A stretch of 34,046 bases of DNA, taken from NCBI RefSeq assembly GCF_014696385.1, contig NZ_JACJQB010000038.1, forward strand, positions 1-34,046, in the 5' to 3' direction. The translations under genes and the position numbers were made by a program. Source of the stretch: Pseudanabaena mucicola FACHB-723. Lineage in GTDB: Bacteria; Cyanobacteriota; Cyanobacteriia; Pseudanabaenales; Pseudanabaenaceae. Position 1 is the first letter of the stretch. The number at the start of each line of letters is the position of its first letter. Of the stretch, positions 17,190 through 25,309 are shown in pieces. Under the pieces are notes generated by a model. That model saw only the letters and a list, made by a program, of their open reading frames with translations, was not told the origin of the DNA and ran no database searches.

Positions 17190-17422
17190 AGTCTGCCCAC
17201 CTAAAATAAGTGGCGGTAGCTATATAACAATTCTCATGCTTGCTGGTGAGTTACAGACAAGGGGCTTAAGCCCCTTCTTCAGCTAGAGCTAGTACCTTAC
17301 TAGACTGAAAACCGCTACATAAGCAAAATTTTTTTTGCTACATGCAGTACAAAAAAATTAAATTTTTATTGAATAAAATTAGTTTATTATTGAGAATAAT
17401 AGTCAATATTTAAGCATAGTTA
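17190..17422. other. Intergenic region with 18-bp palindrome and short hairpin
   Basis: This 233-bp gap contains the perfect palindrome AAGGGGCTTAAGCCCCTT at 17259-17276 and a hairpin with arms AGCAAAA (17322-17328) and TTTTGCT (17333-17339). The palindrome resembles small repeat or IS-relic ends common in cyanobacteria. The hairpin could end integrase transcription. The right part is AT-rich and holds the feoA promoter. Confidence 0.6.
17385..17407. promoter_or_regulatory. Putative Fur box upstream of feoAB
   Basis: TATTATTGAGAATAATA (17385-17401) is a perfect 7-3-7 inverted repeat, and ATTGA (17389-17393) with TCAAT (17403-17407) forms an overlapping one. The AT-rich, GAATAATA-type overlapping repeats are like cyanobacterial FurA sites, and the position 16 bp before feoA fits iron repression. 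Confidence 0.55.
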
Positions 17423-17680
17423 ATGCCCAAACCAATGCCTAACTCCCACCTTGCCGACCTCCAAGCTGGAGAATCAGCCACAATCGTCACCATTGATGTC
17501 GATCCATACCTCCAGCCCCGACTCAATGCCCTTGGATTTCGTCAAGGGCAAACTATTCACATGCTAAGACGTGGATGGATGCGGGGGCCGTTACATGTGC
17601 AGGTGGGGATGACTGAAGTGATGCTGCGCTGTTGTGATGCTCGTCATATTGAGGTCACAAGTGTTGGTGCAAGTGCATGA
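17423..17680 (+). CDS. feoA: FeoA, ferrous iron transport accessory protein
   Basis: This 85-residue protein is a single FeoA (SH3-like) domain. It has LADLQAGESATIVTID, RLNALGFRQGQTIHMLRRG and a final VMLRCCDARHIEV, matching the family's usual length of 75-85. FeoA binds the cytoplasmic face of FeoB and supports Fe(II) uptake. The stop codon overlaps the feoB start by 4 bp (ATGA), a coupled arrangement normal for feoAB. A Fur-box-like repeat lies just upstream. Met5 is an alternative start. Confidence 0.93.
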   Translation: MPKPMPNSHLADLQAGESATIVTIDVDPYLQPRLNALGFRQGQTIHMLRRGWMRGPLHVQVGMTEVMLRCCDARHIEVTSVGASA

Positions 17681-19470
17681 TGCAAATTGCAGTTTTGGGA
17701 ATGCCAAATACAGGTAAATCAACTTTTTTTAACCGCTTTACTGGTTCCCATGCCCATATTGGTAACTGGCCGGGCATTACTGTCGATCTGATGATGGCGG
17801 AAGTTAAGTTGGGTAATGAGTTAACGGAGGTTATTGATTTACCAGGAATCTATGACTTACGCGGCTTTTCTGAAGATGAAGCCGTAGTCAGATCTTTTCT
17901 TGAAAAAACTCCCCTTAATTTAGTCCTAATTATTCTCAATACTACTCAGATTGATCGGCAGATGATTTTGCCATTGCAGATCAAGAAATTAGGGATACCT
18001 GCGGTATTACTGCTAAATATGGCGGATGAAGCGAGTCGGTTTGGGGTGAAGGTACAGCCTGATTTATTGTCGCAAAGACTGGAAATGCCTGTGCTATCAA
18101 TTAGTGCCAAGTATGGGATGGGCTATCAATCTGCGATCGCAAAAATTACGACATTACTCCAACAGCATCCTGATTTAGTGAAGGTAGAAGGACTAGAACA
18201 GAATTTACTCAATGATCAGCAACTTACCCAAGAGCTAAAACAAATCCTAGAGGGTGCGGTGGATATGCCCCTCCGCCTTACGGATCAATGGACTAATCGC
18301 CTCGATCGCATATTGCTACATCCATTTTTGGGGTTGCCACTGTTCTTTGGAGCAATGTATCTTGTATTTCAAGCCATCTATGCGATCGGCACACCGTTAC
18401 AAGAGCTGATGAATCAGGGCTTGGATTGGTTGAAAATATCGGCTCTAGAGCCTTTGCTCTCACCTTTACCAACTTTCATCAAGGGATTCTTAATAGATGG
18501 CATTTATGTTGGTATCAGCACCGTTGCCGCATTTCTGCCCGTCATTTTCCTGTTTTTCCTATTTATGGCAATTGTCGAAGATAGTGGCTATCTATCACGA
18601 GCCGCCTTTTTGATGGATGCAATGATGGAACGTCTGGGATTAGATGGGCGTTCCTTTGTAATGTCACTCATGGGTTTTGGCTGTAATGTCCCTGCAATTT
18701 TGGGAACAAGGGTGATGCGATCGCAAGGGTTACGAATGCTATCGATGTTGATCATTCCCTTTTCCCTTTGTTCCGCAAGGTTAAACGTATTCCTCTTTAT
18801 GGCGACAGCCTTGTTTGCCCCCGAACATTCCTCCAAAGTCATCTTTAGCCTCTATCTATTCAGTTTTGCCGCCGCCTTGCTCACTGCCGCCATTTTTAAG
18901 GGCAAGTTTCCTAGTCAAGAGCCTTTAATGCTGGAACTACCGCCCTATCGCTTCCCAACCTTCAAGCAGATTTTGGTGAGGGCATGGTGTGAGGTCAAAC
19001 ATTTCTGGATTTGGTCGCGCAAATTTATTATTTTTGGAGTGGTGGCAATCTGGTTATTAAACAACCTACCGACCAATGTACCAACCGCTAGTTCCCAAAC
19101 TTTGTCAGGAATCATCGGGCAAACATTACAGCCGCTATTTGCTCCCTTAGGAATCAATCCACAACTTACCGTCGCTTTATTTTTTGGATTTATCGCCAAA
19201 GAAATTGTCTTAGGAGGACTAGCAGTAATTTATGGTCAAGCCGAAGATGGCAACTTAGCAAATGCAATCGCCCAGCAGATTGATTGGGTACAAGCCTATA
19301 GTTTTATGCTCTTTACCTTGCTCTATGTGCCTTGTCTCTCCACCATTGCCGTGATCAAGAGCGAGTCAAAAAGCATCAAATTTGCGATGCTATCGGTATT
19401 TTGGTCACTGGCGCTAGCATGGATCACGAGCTTTGTTTTTTACCAAGGAGCAAGAGCGCTAGGCTTTTAA
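17677..19470 (+). CDS. feoB: FeoB, ferrous iron transporter with G-protein domain
   Basis: This 597-residue inner-membrane Fe(II) transporter has the N-terminal GTPase motifs GMPNTGKST (8-16), IGNWPGITV, DLPG (54-57) and NMAD (114-117, the FeoB form of NKxD). The membrane part starts at about 210 and contains the gate-type segments FLPVIFLFFLFMAIVEDSGY, GFGCNVPAILGTR and IPFSLCSARLNVF. The second gate region is near FGFIAKEIVLGGLAVIYGQ. It is shorter than E. coli FeoB but normal for cyanobacteria. Its stop codon overlaps the stop of the convergent amidase gene within one TTAA, leaving no room for a terminator. Confidence 0.95.
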   Translation: MMQIAVLGMPNTGKSTFFNRFTGSHAHIGNWPGITVDLMMAEVKLGNELTEVIDLPGIYDLRGFSEDEAVVRSFLEKTPLNLVLIILNTTQIDRQMILPLQIKKLGIPAVLLLNMADEASRFGVKVQPDLLSQRLEMPVLSISAKYGMGYQSAIAKITTLLQQHPDLVKVEGLEQNLLNDQQLTQELKQILEGAVDMPLRLTDQWTNRLDRILLHPFLGLPLFFGAMYLVFQAIYAIGTPLQELMNQGLDWLKISALEPLLSPLPTFIKGFLIDGIYVGISTVAAFLPVIFLFFLFMAIVEDSGYLSRAAFLMDAMMERLGLDGRSFVMSLMGFGCNVPAILGTRVMRSQGLRMLSMLIIPFSLCSARLNVFLFMATALFAPEHSSKVIFSLYLFSFAAALLTAAIFKGKFPSQEPLMLELPPYRFPTFKQILVRAWCEVKHFWIWSRKFIIFGVVAIWLLNNLPTNVPTASSQTLSGIIGQTLQPLFAPLGINPQLTVALFFGFIAKEIVLGGLAVIYGQAEDGNLANAIAQQIDWVQAYSFMLFTLLYVPCLSTIAVIKSESKSIKFAMLSVFWSLALAWITSFVFYQGARALGF

Positions 19471-20477
19471 GGTGTGAGAGCTGCGCAGCCAATCGCAATT
19501 TCTTTAGTGCGCGGATATTCACTAAGCAACTTTTGGAATAGGGCATTATTAAAGCTGCGTGGGTCGATACGTGAGCCAGAGCGATCGACATCACGATGGG
19601 TCGTAATCCGCTCTAGGGGAACATCAGTCTTTGCCACTAGCCATGCTAGAGATTGATATTGCAAATCAGTATAGCCGCCGTGGGTGCGTCCATTGTGAAT
19701 ACCATTGGCAGGGGTTTCTAAGGAAATATGATAGGCAAAGTTGTTCACTGAACTAGGATATTTAGGATTAGTTTGAATCGCTTCCTTAGCATTGCCACTC
19801 ACAAATACAGAATTTCCTGCGCCAAAGGCACGTTTGTCGGGTGGCACAAAGTAAATCACCGTACCATCTAGGGCAATCATTGTATGGTAACTGGCTTGAT
19901 TGTCTTCATTACTTTGAAAAGCTTGGAAATAGTTGATCACACTATTCGCAGAACCAACAGTTTCATGGAGAACGATAATCGGCTGGAGATTTGCAGGATT
20001 TCCTTTTAAGTCTGAGAGGTAGCGATCGCCATAGTTAGAATTTGCTGCTAGGGCAATCACTTCACGGGGACTATAGGCAGGTTGCTTAGGTGCAGCAGCA
20101 GGGAGCTTTTCCTTTGTAGTTGGCTCGGCAACTGCTTCCATCTCTGGATCTCCAACGGGCTTAGCAACTGGATCTAGAACTGGGAAAGGTTTGCGAAATC
20201 GCTCTAAGGAAATGGGAATCTGTGTCAGCTTGGCTGGTAAAGAAGGATTAGCTGGCGGTTTCACTTCACAACCTGCGACGGGAGCAAAATTGTTGATTTC
20301 TGGAGAGAAGTTGATCGTCTGTGAGACGCGATTAGGTTTCACGGGCGCGTTTTTAGGACGGGCTTCAGCCAAACTCAAGTCAGGAATATTTTGAGTCCGA
20401 GCGGATTCGCCAAAGACGATCAAAATCACTAATGTCACACAGAAAATTGCGATCGCAACAAATTTTTTGGTCGGCAT
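19467..20477 (-). CDS. Secreted N-acetylmuramoyl-L-alanine amidase (Amidase_2 type)
   Basis: The start is placed at the ATG at 20477 because it begins directly before a signal or anchor segment (MPTKKFVAIAIFCVTLVILI); an in-frame start at 20519 would add 14 residues. After a Pro-rich linker, the C-terminal half is an Amidase_2/PGRP-like zinc amidase. IIVLHETVGS supplies the first zinc His, ASYHTMIALDG is the core strand, and TTHRDVDRSGSRIDP supplies the second His and the Asp. It would cleave the peptide stem from peptidoglycan in the periplasm. It is divergent from the eCIS leader-like gene (87 bp between ATGs). A role in letting a CIS or its cargo out is possible, but a housekeeping wall function is equally likely. 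Confidence 0.9.
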   Translation of the reverse strand: MPTKKFVAIAIFCVTLVILIVFGESARTQNIPDLSLAEARPKNAPVKPNRVSQTINFSPEINNFAPVAGCEVKPPANPSLPAKLTQIPISLERFRKPFPVLDPVAKPVGDPEMEAVAEPTTKEKLPAAAPKQPAYSPREVIALAANSNYGDRYLSDLKGNPANLQPIIVLHETVGSANSVINYFQAFQSNEDNQASYHTMIALDGTVIYFVPPDKRAFGAGNSVFVSGNAKEAIQTNPKYPSSVNNFAYHISLETPANGIHNGRTHGGYTDLQYQSLAWLVAKTDVPLERITTHRDVDRSGSRIDPRSFNNALFQKLLSEYPRTKEIAIGCAALTP

Positions 20478-20563
20478 GGCTAGTGTTGTGAGTGTAATTC
20501 TGAGCAGATCATATCTCAAACAGACTGTTTGCCGTAACTCGTAACATTGTTCATTTGTTTTTC

Positions 20564-21235
20564 ATGCGAGAATATCGGCACGCAAATTTAGGTGGTAATA
20601 CCGTGAATCGTCCTTACGCTCCCAAAGCTTCGCAATCCACCAATTTTGTCCAGCCCACAACCCTAAATTTGCAAACTAGAGGCTTTGCACCCCAAAAAAC
20701 CGAGGATGTAGATGAAGATGTGACACACCAATCTAGACCAGCTTCGACGGAAAATGTGCTAGCTAGATTAATAGCATCTCCAACTACTGATTCATCTACG
20801 GCATCAATTCAGAGAAAGTCACAAAATCGTTTGAAAGCCGCTCAAGTTCCGCAGATTAGTTCTCCAATGCAGGAAAACTCAATTCAAAGAGAGGAGTTTC
20901 CAGAGGAGGAGGAGTTACAAAGGAAACCAATGATTGAGAGTTTTGGAAATATCAGTGGCGGACAAGTAATGCAACGCAAGTTAACCATGAAAGGTAAAGG
21001 AGCCGCTAGAAGAACGGATGGCCCCGCCCATCAATTGACATCTGAGGTCGAGGCTACCTTAACAAAAAATGACCCCACTGAGAAAATGACAGACAAAACA
21101 GATCTATCTGTCTCTATCACTAACAGAAATGATGAGAATGGCAAAATATTGGCTAGAGAAGGCAAAACAGAAAAGTGGGAAAGCCATAAATGGCGAATTG
21201 AGAAAGAAAAAGAGTTGAGAACTTCGCTCAGTTAA
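20564..21235 (+). CDS. Short eCIS leader-type protein (DUF4157-like N-terminus, no protease core); candidate CIS cargo
   Basis: The start is set at ATG 20564; GTG 20603 is also possible. The 224-residue product opens like cyanobacterial eCIS-associated DUF4157 proteins: a polar leader, a RGFAP segment (about 39-43), and IQREEFPEEEELQRKPM, very like the 'IQR..PEEEELQMKPM' signature I recall from that family. It carries four [ILVM]QR motifs, as does the large protein at the left edge. The HExxH metallopeptidase-like core normally following this leader is missing. Instead the C-terminal about 80 residues are Lys/Glu-rich and charged. It may be a small cargo, a tag-bearing adaptor or a truncated relic. 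A strong terminator follows immediately. Confidence 0.75.
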   Translation: MREYRHANLGGNTVNRPYAPKASQSTNFVQPTTLNLQTRGFAPQKTEDVDEDVTHQSRPASTENVLARLIASPTTDSSTASIQRKSQNRLKAAQVPQISSPMQENSIQREEFPEEEELQRKPMIESFGNISGGQVMQRKLTMKGKGAARRTDGPAHQLTSEVEATLTKNDPTEKMTDKTDLSVSITNRNDENGKILAREGKTEKWESHKWRIEKEKELRTSLS

Positions 21236-21278
21236 AAAAAGCTAAAGGTGGCTCAAAGCGCCACCTTTAGCTTTTTTT
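21234..21278. terminator. Strong bidirectional intrinsic terminator
   Basis: Positions 21234-21252 and 21260-21278 are exact reverse complements (19 bp) around a 7-base loop, with A-run and T-run flanks on both sides. It separates the convergent leader-type gene and tex, and should work in both directions. Confidence 0.93.
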
Positions 21279-21297
21279 AGTTGCGATAAAGATAGGA

Positions 21298-23442
21298 TCA
21301 CAAGCGCATTGATAGGCTAATTCGCTTCAGTGATTCATTCACTTCTAAAACTCGCACCTTCACCACCTGACCGACCTTGACGATTTGCTTAGGATCACTG
21401 ACAAAGCGATCGGCTAGTTGTGAAATATGTACTAGTCCATCTTGATGCACGCCAATATCAACAAATGCCCCAAAATTTGCCACGTTCGTCACAATTCCCT
21501 CAATTTCCATGCCAATTTCTAGATCGGACATCTTTTGAATTGCATCGCTAAAAGTGGCATATTTAAACTCCGCACGCGGATCACGCCCAGGCTTTTCTAA
21601 TTCACGGAGAATATCGCGAAGGGTTGGCTCACCAATTGCCTCAGTGACATATTTTTTAAGGTTAACGGTCTTCAGCTTATCGGCGGCTTGCGAGATTTCC
21701 GATAGTGGCACATTCAAGTCACGGGCAATTGCTTCAACCACCCTATAGCTTTCGGGATGCACAGCCGTATTATCAAGGGGATGATCACCGCCCCGAATCC
21801 GTAAAAATCCTGCCGCCTGTTCAAAGGCTTTTGCACCGAGTTTGGGGACTTTTAGAAGCTGTTTGCGATCGCAAAATGCCCCATTTTGATTGCGGTAAGT
21901 AACGATGTTATTGGCAACCGTGGCACTCAGCCCCGAAACAAAGGTAAGTAGCTCCTTTGATGCGGTATTTAAATCGACACCAACAAAATTCACGCAACTC
22001 TCAACGGTTTCCTCTAGCTTCTTTTTCAGCAATTTCTGATCGACATCATGTTGATACTGTCCCACACCAATGGATTTAGGATCAATTTTAACCAGTTCGG
22101 CGAGGGGGTCTTGCAGTCTGCGCCCAATACTCACCGCACCACGCACGGTCAAATCGAGGTCAGGAAATTCGGCAATTGCCACGGGGCTAGCGGAATAAAT
22201 TGAAGCTCCCGACTCATTAACCATCACTTTGATCGGCGGATTAGCTAGCCCTTGAATTACTTCCATCACAAAGGCATCAGTTTCACGTCCTGCCGTACCA
22301 TTGCCGATCGCAATTAATTGAATCCCATACTTAGCGATCAAATTTTTGACGGTACGCGCCGCTTGTTCCCTTTGTCCTTGAGCTTGGTGCGGGAAGATGG
22401 TTTGATATTCCAAAAACTGCCCCGTCTCGCTAATCACCGCCGTTTTACAACCTGTCCGAAAGCCGGGGTCAATCGCGAGGGTGGGCTTCATACCTGCGGG
22501 GGCAGCGAGTAATAAATCTCGTAAATTCGCTTCAAAGGTTTTGATCGATTCCCCATCCGCCCAAGCTTTCTTTTCAGCAATCACGGCGGCGATCGTCGAG
22601 GTTTTGATTAGGCGAGTAAAGGCATCCTTGAGCATATCTTGGTAAAACTGCCTAATAGTGGAGTTTTTCGTGCGAATTTGCGCCGATTCTAAGTAAGTCA
22701 ATACATAATCCTCATCAAACTCTAGGGACAAGTTCAATATCTCTTCAGTTTCGCCACGCAACAACGCAAGCAGATTATGGGGAGCGATTGCTTTTACCTT
22801 GGCGCGATAGTCGCGATACATCTCGAACTTAGTCGTGCCAACTGTGTGCATGGGTTTGATCTGTGAGGCAAATACTCCTGAATGTATCAAATATTCGCGA
22901 ATATAGGCTCGATATTCCGCATTTTCCGCCACTTCTTCCGCCAAAATATCAGCAGCACCTTTGAGGGCTTCCTCTGCCGTTTTCACCTGTGCCGATACAT
23001 ACTTAGCCGCTTCTTGCATTAATGGGGGAGGACTAACCTGCGGACGATTAAAAGCTTTGATCGCCATCGCCAATGGTTCTAGCCCTTTTTCTCTCGCAAT
23101 TATCGCTCTGGTTCTACGTTTAGGGCGATAGGGCAGATAGAGATCTTCGAGTTCCGTCTTTTGAAGACAGGCAGCAATTTTGGCTTGCAATTCATCGGTA
23201 AGCTTGCCCTGATCGGCGATTGATTGGAGAATGACAACTTTGCGATCGCGTAATTCAGTAAGGTAAGCATAGCGATCTTGCAAATCTCGCAACTGAATCT
23301 CATTCATCTCTCCAGTGCGCTCTTTACGATAACGCGCCACAAAGGGAATCGTTGCTCCTTCAGCAAATAGCTCTAGGGCATTTTTGATCTGTTCAGGTCG
23401 GAGATCAATTTCTTGGGCTATGATTTGTTCGAGGTTCTGCAT
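21298..23442 (-). CDS. tex: Tex-family RNA-binding transcription accessory protein
   Basis: The start is set at ATG 23442 (MQNLEQIIAQEIDL); an upstream TTG adds four residues. The roughly 714-residue protein has all Tex parts: the N-terminal HTH-like region with IPFVARYRKERTGEM, a YqgF/RNase H-like domain beginning KPTLAIDPGFRTGCKTAVI, helix-hairpin-helix segments (LSATVANNIVTYRNQNGAF and VPKLGAKAFEQAAGFLRI), and a C-terminal S1 domain (EGIVTNVANFGAFVDIGVHQ, then DGLVHISQL). Tex binds nucleic acid and associates with transcription. Length is typical. It is unrelated to the CIS and divergent from the exonuclease gene. Confidence 0.96.
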   Translation of the reverse strand: MQNLEQIIAQEIDLRPEQIKNALELFAEGATIPFVARYRKERTGEMNEIQLRDLQDRYAYLTELRDRKVVILQSIADQGKLTDELQAKIAACLQKTELEDLYLPYRPKRRTRAIIAREKGLEPLAMAIKAFNRPQVSPPPLMQEAAKYVSAQVKTAEEALKGAADILAEEVAENAEYRAYIREYLIHSGVFASQIKPMHTVGTTKFEMYRDYRAKVKAIAPHNLLALLRGETEEILNLSLEFDEDYVLTYLESAQIRTKNSTIRQFYQDMLKDAFTRLIKTSTIAAVIAEKKAWADGESIKTFEANLRDLLLAAPAGMKPTLAIDPGFRTGCKTAVISETGQFLEYQTIFPHQAQGQREQAARTVKNLIAKYGIQLIAIGNGTAGRETDAFVMEVIQGLANPPIKVMVNESGASIYSASPVAIAEFPDLDLTVRGAVSIGRRLQDPLAELVKIDPKSIGVGQYQHDVDQKLLKKKLEETVESCVNFVGVDLNTASKELLTFVSGLSATVANNIVTYRNQNGAFCDRKQLLKVPKLGAKAFEQAAGFLRIRGGDHPLDNTAVHPESYRVVEAIARDLNVPLSEISQAADKLKTVNLKKYVTEAIGEPTLRDILRELEKPGRDPRAEFKYATFSDAIQKMSDLEIGMEIEGIVTNVANFGAFVDIGVHQDGLVHISQLADRFVSDPKQIVKVGQVVKVRVLEVNESLKRISLSMRL

Positions 23443-23523
23443 TAGACGGATCAACTTTCACAGGGCATCCTCCTAACTTTAGATCAATATTCGTATTCTC
23501 GACATTAACCTCGCCCCAATGCA

Positions 23524-24297
23524 ATGAACATCAATGCCCATCGCTCCACCACACTGCTGGCTTACTATCGACAAATCAGCACCGAGCTATTCACCGTAGT
23601 TGATTTAGAAACCACAGGCGCAAAGAGCGATCGCGATCGCATTATCGAAATTGCCGTTGTCCAAGCCACCCTCAAGGATGGCATTCAGCAAACATTAACC
23701 GATCTTATTGATCCACAAATACCACTGCCTGAGCAAATCACGCAATTAACGGGGCTGACCGATGCCAAACTTGTCGGCTCGGAAAGCGCAGACAAGGTTC
23801 TACCTAAATATCTGCCCACTTTACAGACAGGCATTTTAACGGCTCACAACATTGGTTTCGATCATGCCTTTCTCCAACAGGAATATCAAAGAATGGGGCT
23901 TGAGTTTCAAGCTAGTGCTAAGCTCTGCACCGTCCAACTATCACGGCTATTGTTACCCAACTTGCCATCACGATCGCTGCCAAAATTAGTCAAACACTAT
24001 GGCTTTGATGTGGGTAAGTCGCACCGTGCTGAATCCGATGCGCTCGCCTGTTGGCTATTGCTGCAAAAACTCTTAACCCAAATTTTGCAGACTAGCGACG
24101 AGCAGATTATGGCTCTCTTTGGTCATCAATGGCTCTCTCCTGAAGATGCCGCCACAATTTTGCAACTCCCCATCAGCGAAGTTACCGAGCTATTAACCAC
24201 ATCCAAGGTGAAATCAAGATTCTCCCGCCATCGGCAAATCAATTTATATCAACGTCGCGGCATCGAATCTCTGCTCTCAAACACAGGATCATGCTAA
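23524..24297 (+). CDS. DnaQ-like DEDDh 3'-5' exonuclease
   Basis: In this 257-residue protein, residues 20 to about 190 form a DEDDh exonuclease: Asp27 and Glu29 in FTVVDLETTG, Asp113 in HNIGFDHAFL, His167 and Asp172 in KSHRAESDA. All catalytic residues are present. The last 60 residues look like a small HTH-like module (SPEDAATILQLPISEVTELL) not normally found in the polymerase III epsilon subunit. It is probably a stand-alone repair or RNA/DNA trimming nuclease rather than the replicative proofreader. The stop overlaps the next gene by 7 bp. Confidence 0.9.
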   Translation: MNINAHRSTTLLAYYRQISTELFTVVDLETTGAKSDRDRIIEIAVVQATLKDGIQQTLTDLIDPQIPLPEQITQLTGLTDAKLVGSESADKVLPKYLPTLQTGILTAHNIGFDHAFLQQEYQRMGLEFQASAKLCTVQLSRLLLPNLPSRSLPKLVKHYGFDVGKSHRAESDALACWLLLQKLLTQILQTSDEQIMALFGHQWLSPEDAATILQLPISEVTELLTTSKVKSRFSRHRQINLYQRRGIESLLSNTGSC

Positions 24298-25106
24298 ACC
24301 AAAAAATCAGCCAAAAGATTAGCTTCTATCTTGATGATCTTGTTACACCTATTGGCAAACTGATCAATATTGCGATCGCAGTGCTTGTGCTTGCCTCGGC
24401 GGTTAGTTTTGTCGCCCAAACCTATGACATCTCCGAAGTCACGCGCCATCGTCTCAACTTGCTCGATGACTGCATTCTAGCCATATTTGTTCTGGAATAT
24501 TTTTTACGCCTATTAGTCGCTGAACAGAAATTCAAACATCTATTTAGTTTCTATGCCCTCATCGATCTTGTGGCAATTTTGCCCTTCTTTCTCGGCGCAG
24601 TCGATGTCGCCTTCATCCGCCTACTGCGCTGGTTTCGGATTTTACGCCTGATTCGCCTAGTCGAGTCACAATCACTGTTTAAGCCCAAAACCGAAGACAT
24701 CGCCATTCTCTTTCGGATTATATTCACTCTATTTGCGATCGTATTTGTCTTTTCAGGACTGGTATACCAAATTGAACATCCGAATAATCCCAAATTCCAT
24801 AACTTTCTTGATGCCTTCTACTTCTCCATTTTCACAATGACAACTGTCGGCTATAGCGATGTCATGCCCCAATCTGACGCAGGAAAACTCACCACAGTAT
24901 TAATGGTATTGACAGGTGTTGCCCTCATTCCCGTCCAACTAGGCGAATTATTTAAACGCTTGATTAAAACGGCAAATCAAAGCAGTGAACAAAACCATAA
25001 AACGATGCAAAAGTCAGTCTGCTCTGGTTGCGGATTGTCTTTGCATGATCCCGATGCGAAGTTTTGTAAAATATGTGGCACCAGTCTAGAAGTCACAAAC
25101 CCTTAA
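24291..25106 (+). CDS. Voltage-gated-type K+ channel with C-terminal zinc ribbon
   Basis: This 271-residue protein has six TM segments. The S4-like helix carries regularly spaced arginines (FIRLLRWFRILRLIRLVE, about 108-125). The pore holds TMTTVGYSD (182-190), the K+ selectivity filter, although the final Asp position is followed by VMPQ as in many bacterial Kv-like channels. After S6 a short polar linker leads to a zinc ribbon, Cys244-Cys247 and Cys259-Cys262 (CSGCG and CKICG). The ribbon could sense zinc or redox state or bind a partner. Its start overlaps the exonuclease stop by 7 bp, so translation is coupled. Confidence 0.92.
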   Translation: MLNQKISQKISFYLDDLVTPIGKLINIAIAVLVLASAVSFVAQTYDISEVTRHRLNLLDDCILAIFVLEYFLRLLVAEQKFKHLFSFYALIDLVAILPFFLGAVDVAFIRLLRWFRILRLIRLVESQSLFKPKTEDIAILFRIIFTLFAIVFVFSGLVYQIEHPNNPKFHNFLDAFYFSIFTMTTVGYSDVMPQSDAGKLTTVLMVLTGVALIPVQLGELFKRLIKTANQSSEQNHKTMQKSVCSGCGLSLHDPDAKFCKICGTSLEVTNP

Positions 25107-25309
25107 TCCATGATGACCCAAACTGCGAAGTCACTGGCAACCACTGGGCATTTCTCGTCGAGCCTGAATCCTTTGATACAGCCGTCATAAAGTTTCTCAA
25201 CACAATGGAGCAAATCTCCTGAATCTAATATAGAATTCTGGGAAAGGCTGATTCTCATTAGTTCAGCACTTTTCTCACGCTCAAAGTAGAGAGGGGAGGT
25301 ACTCATACT
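25107..25309. other. Noncoding gap before PPK2 gene
   Basis: This 203-bp stretch has no convincing gene; a reverse frame crossing it has no family features and overlaps the next start. It presumably carries the promoter of the PPK2 gene. GGGAGG about 12 bases before the ATG at 25310 is a possible ribosome-binding site. Confidence 0.5.

Noticed and set aside
17677-19470. FeoB judged defective for NMAD instead of NKxD
   Set aside because: NMxD is the normal G4 motif in FeoB, so the GTPase is probably intact.
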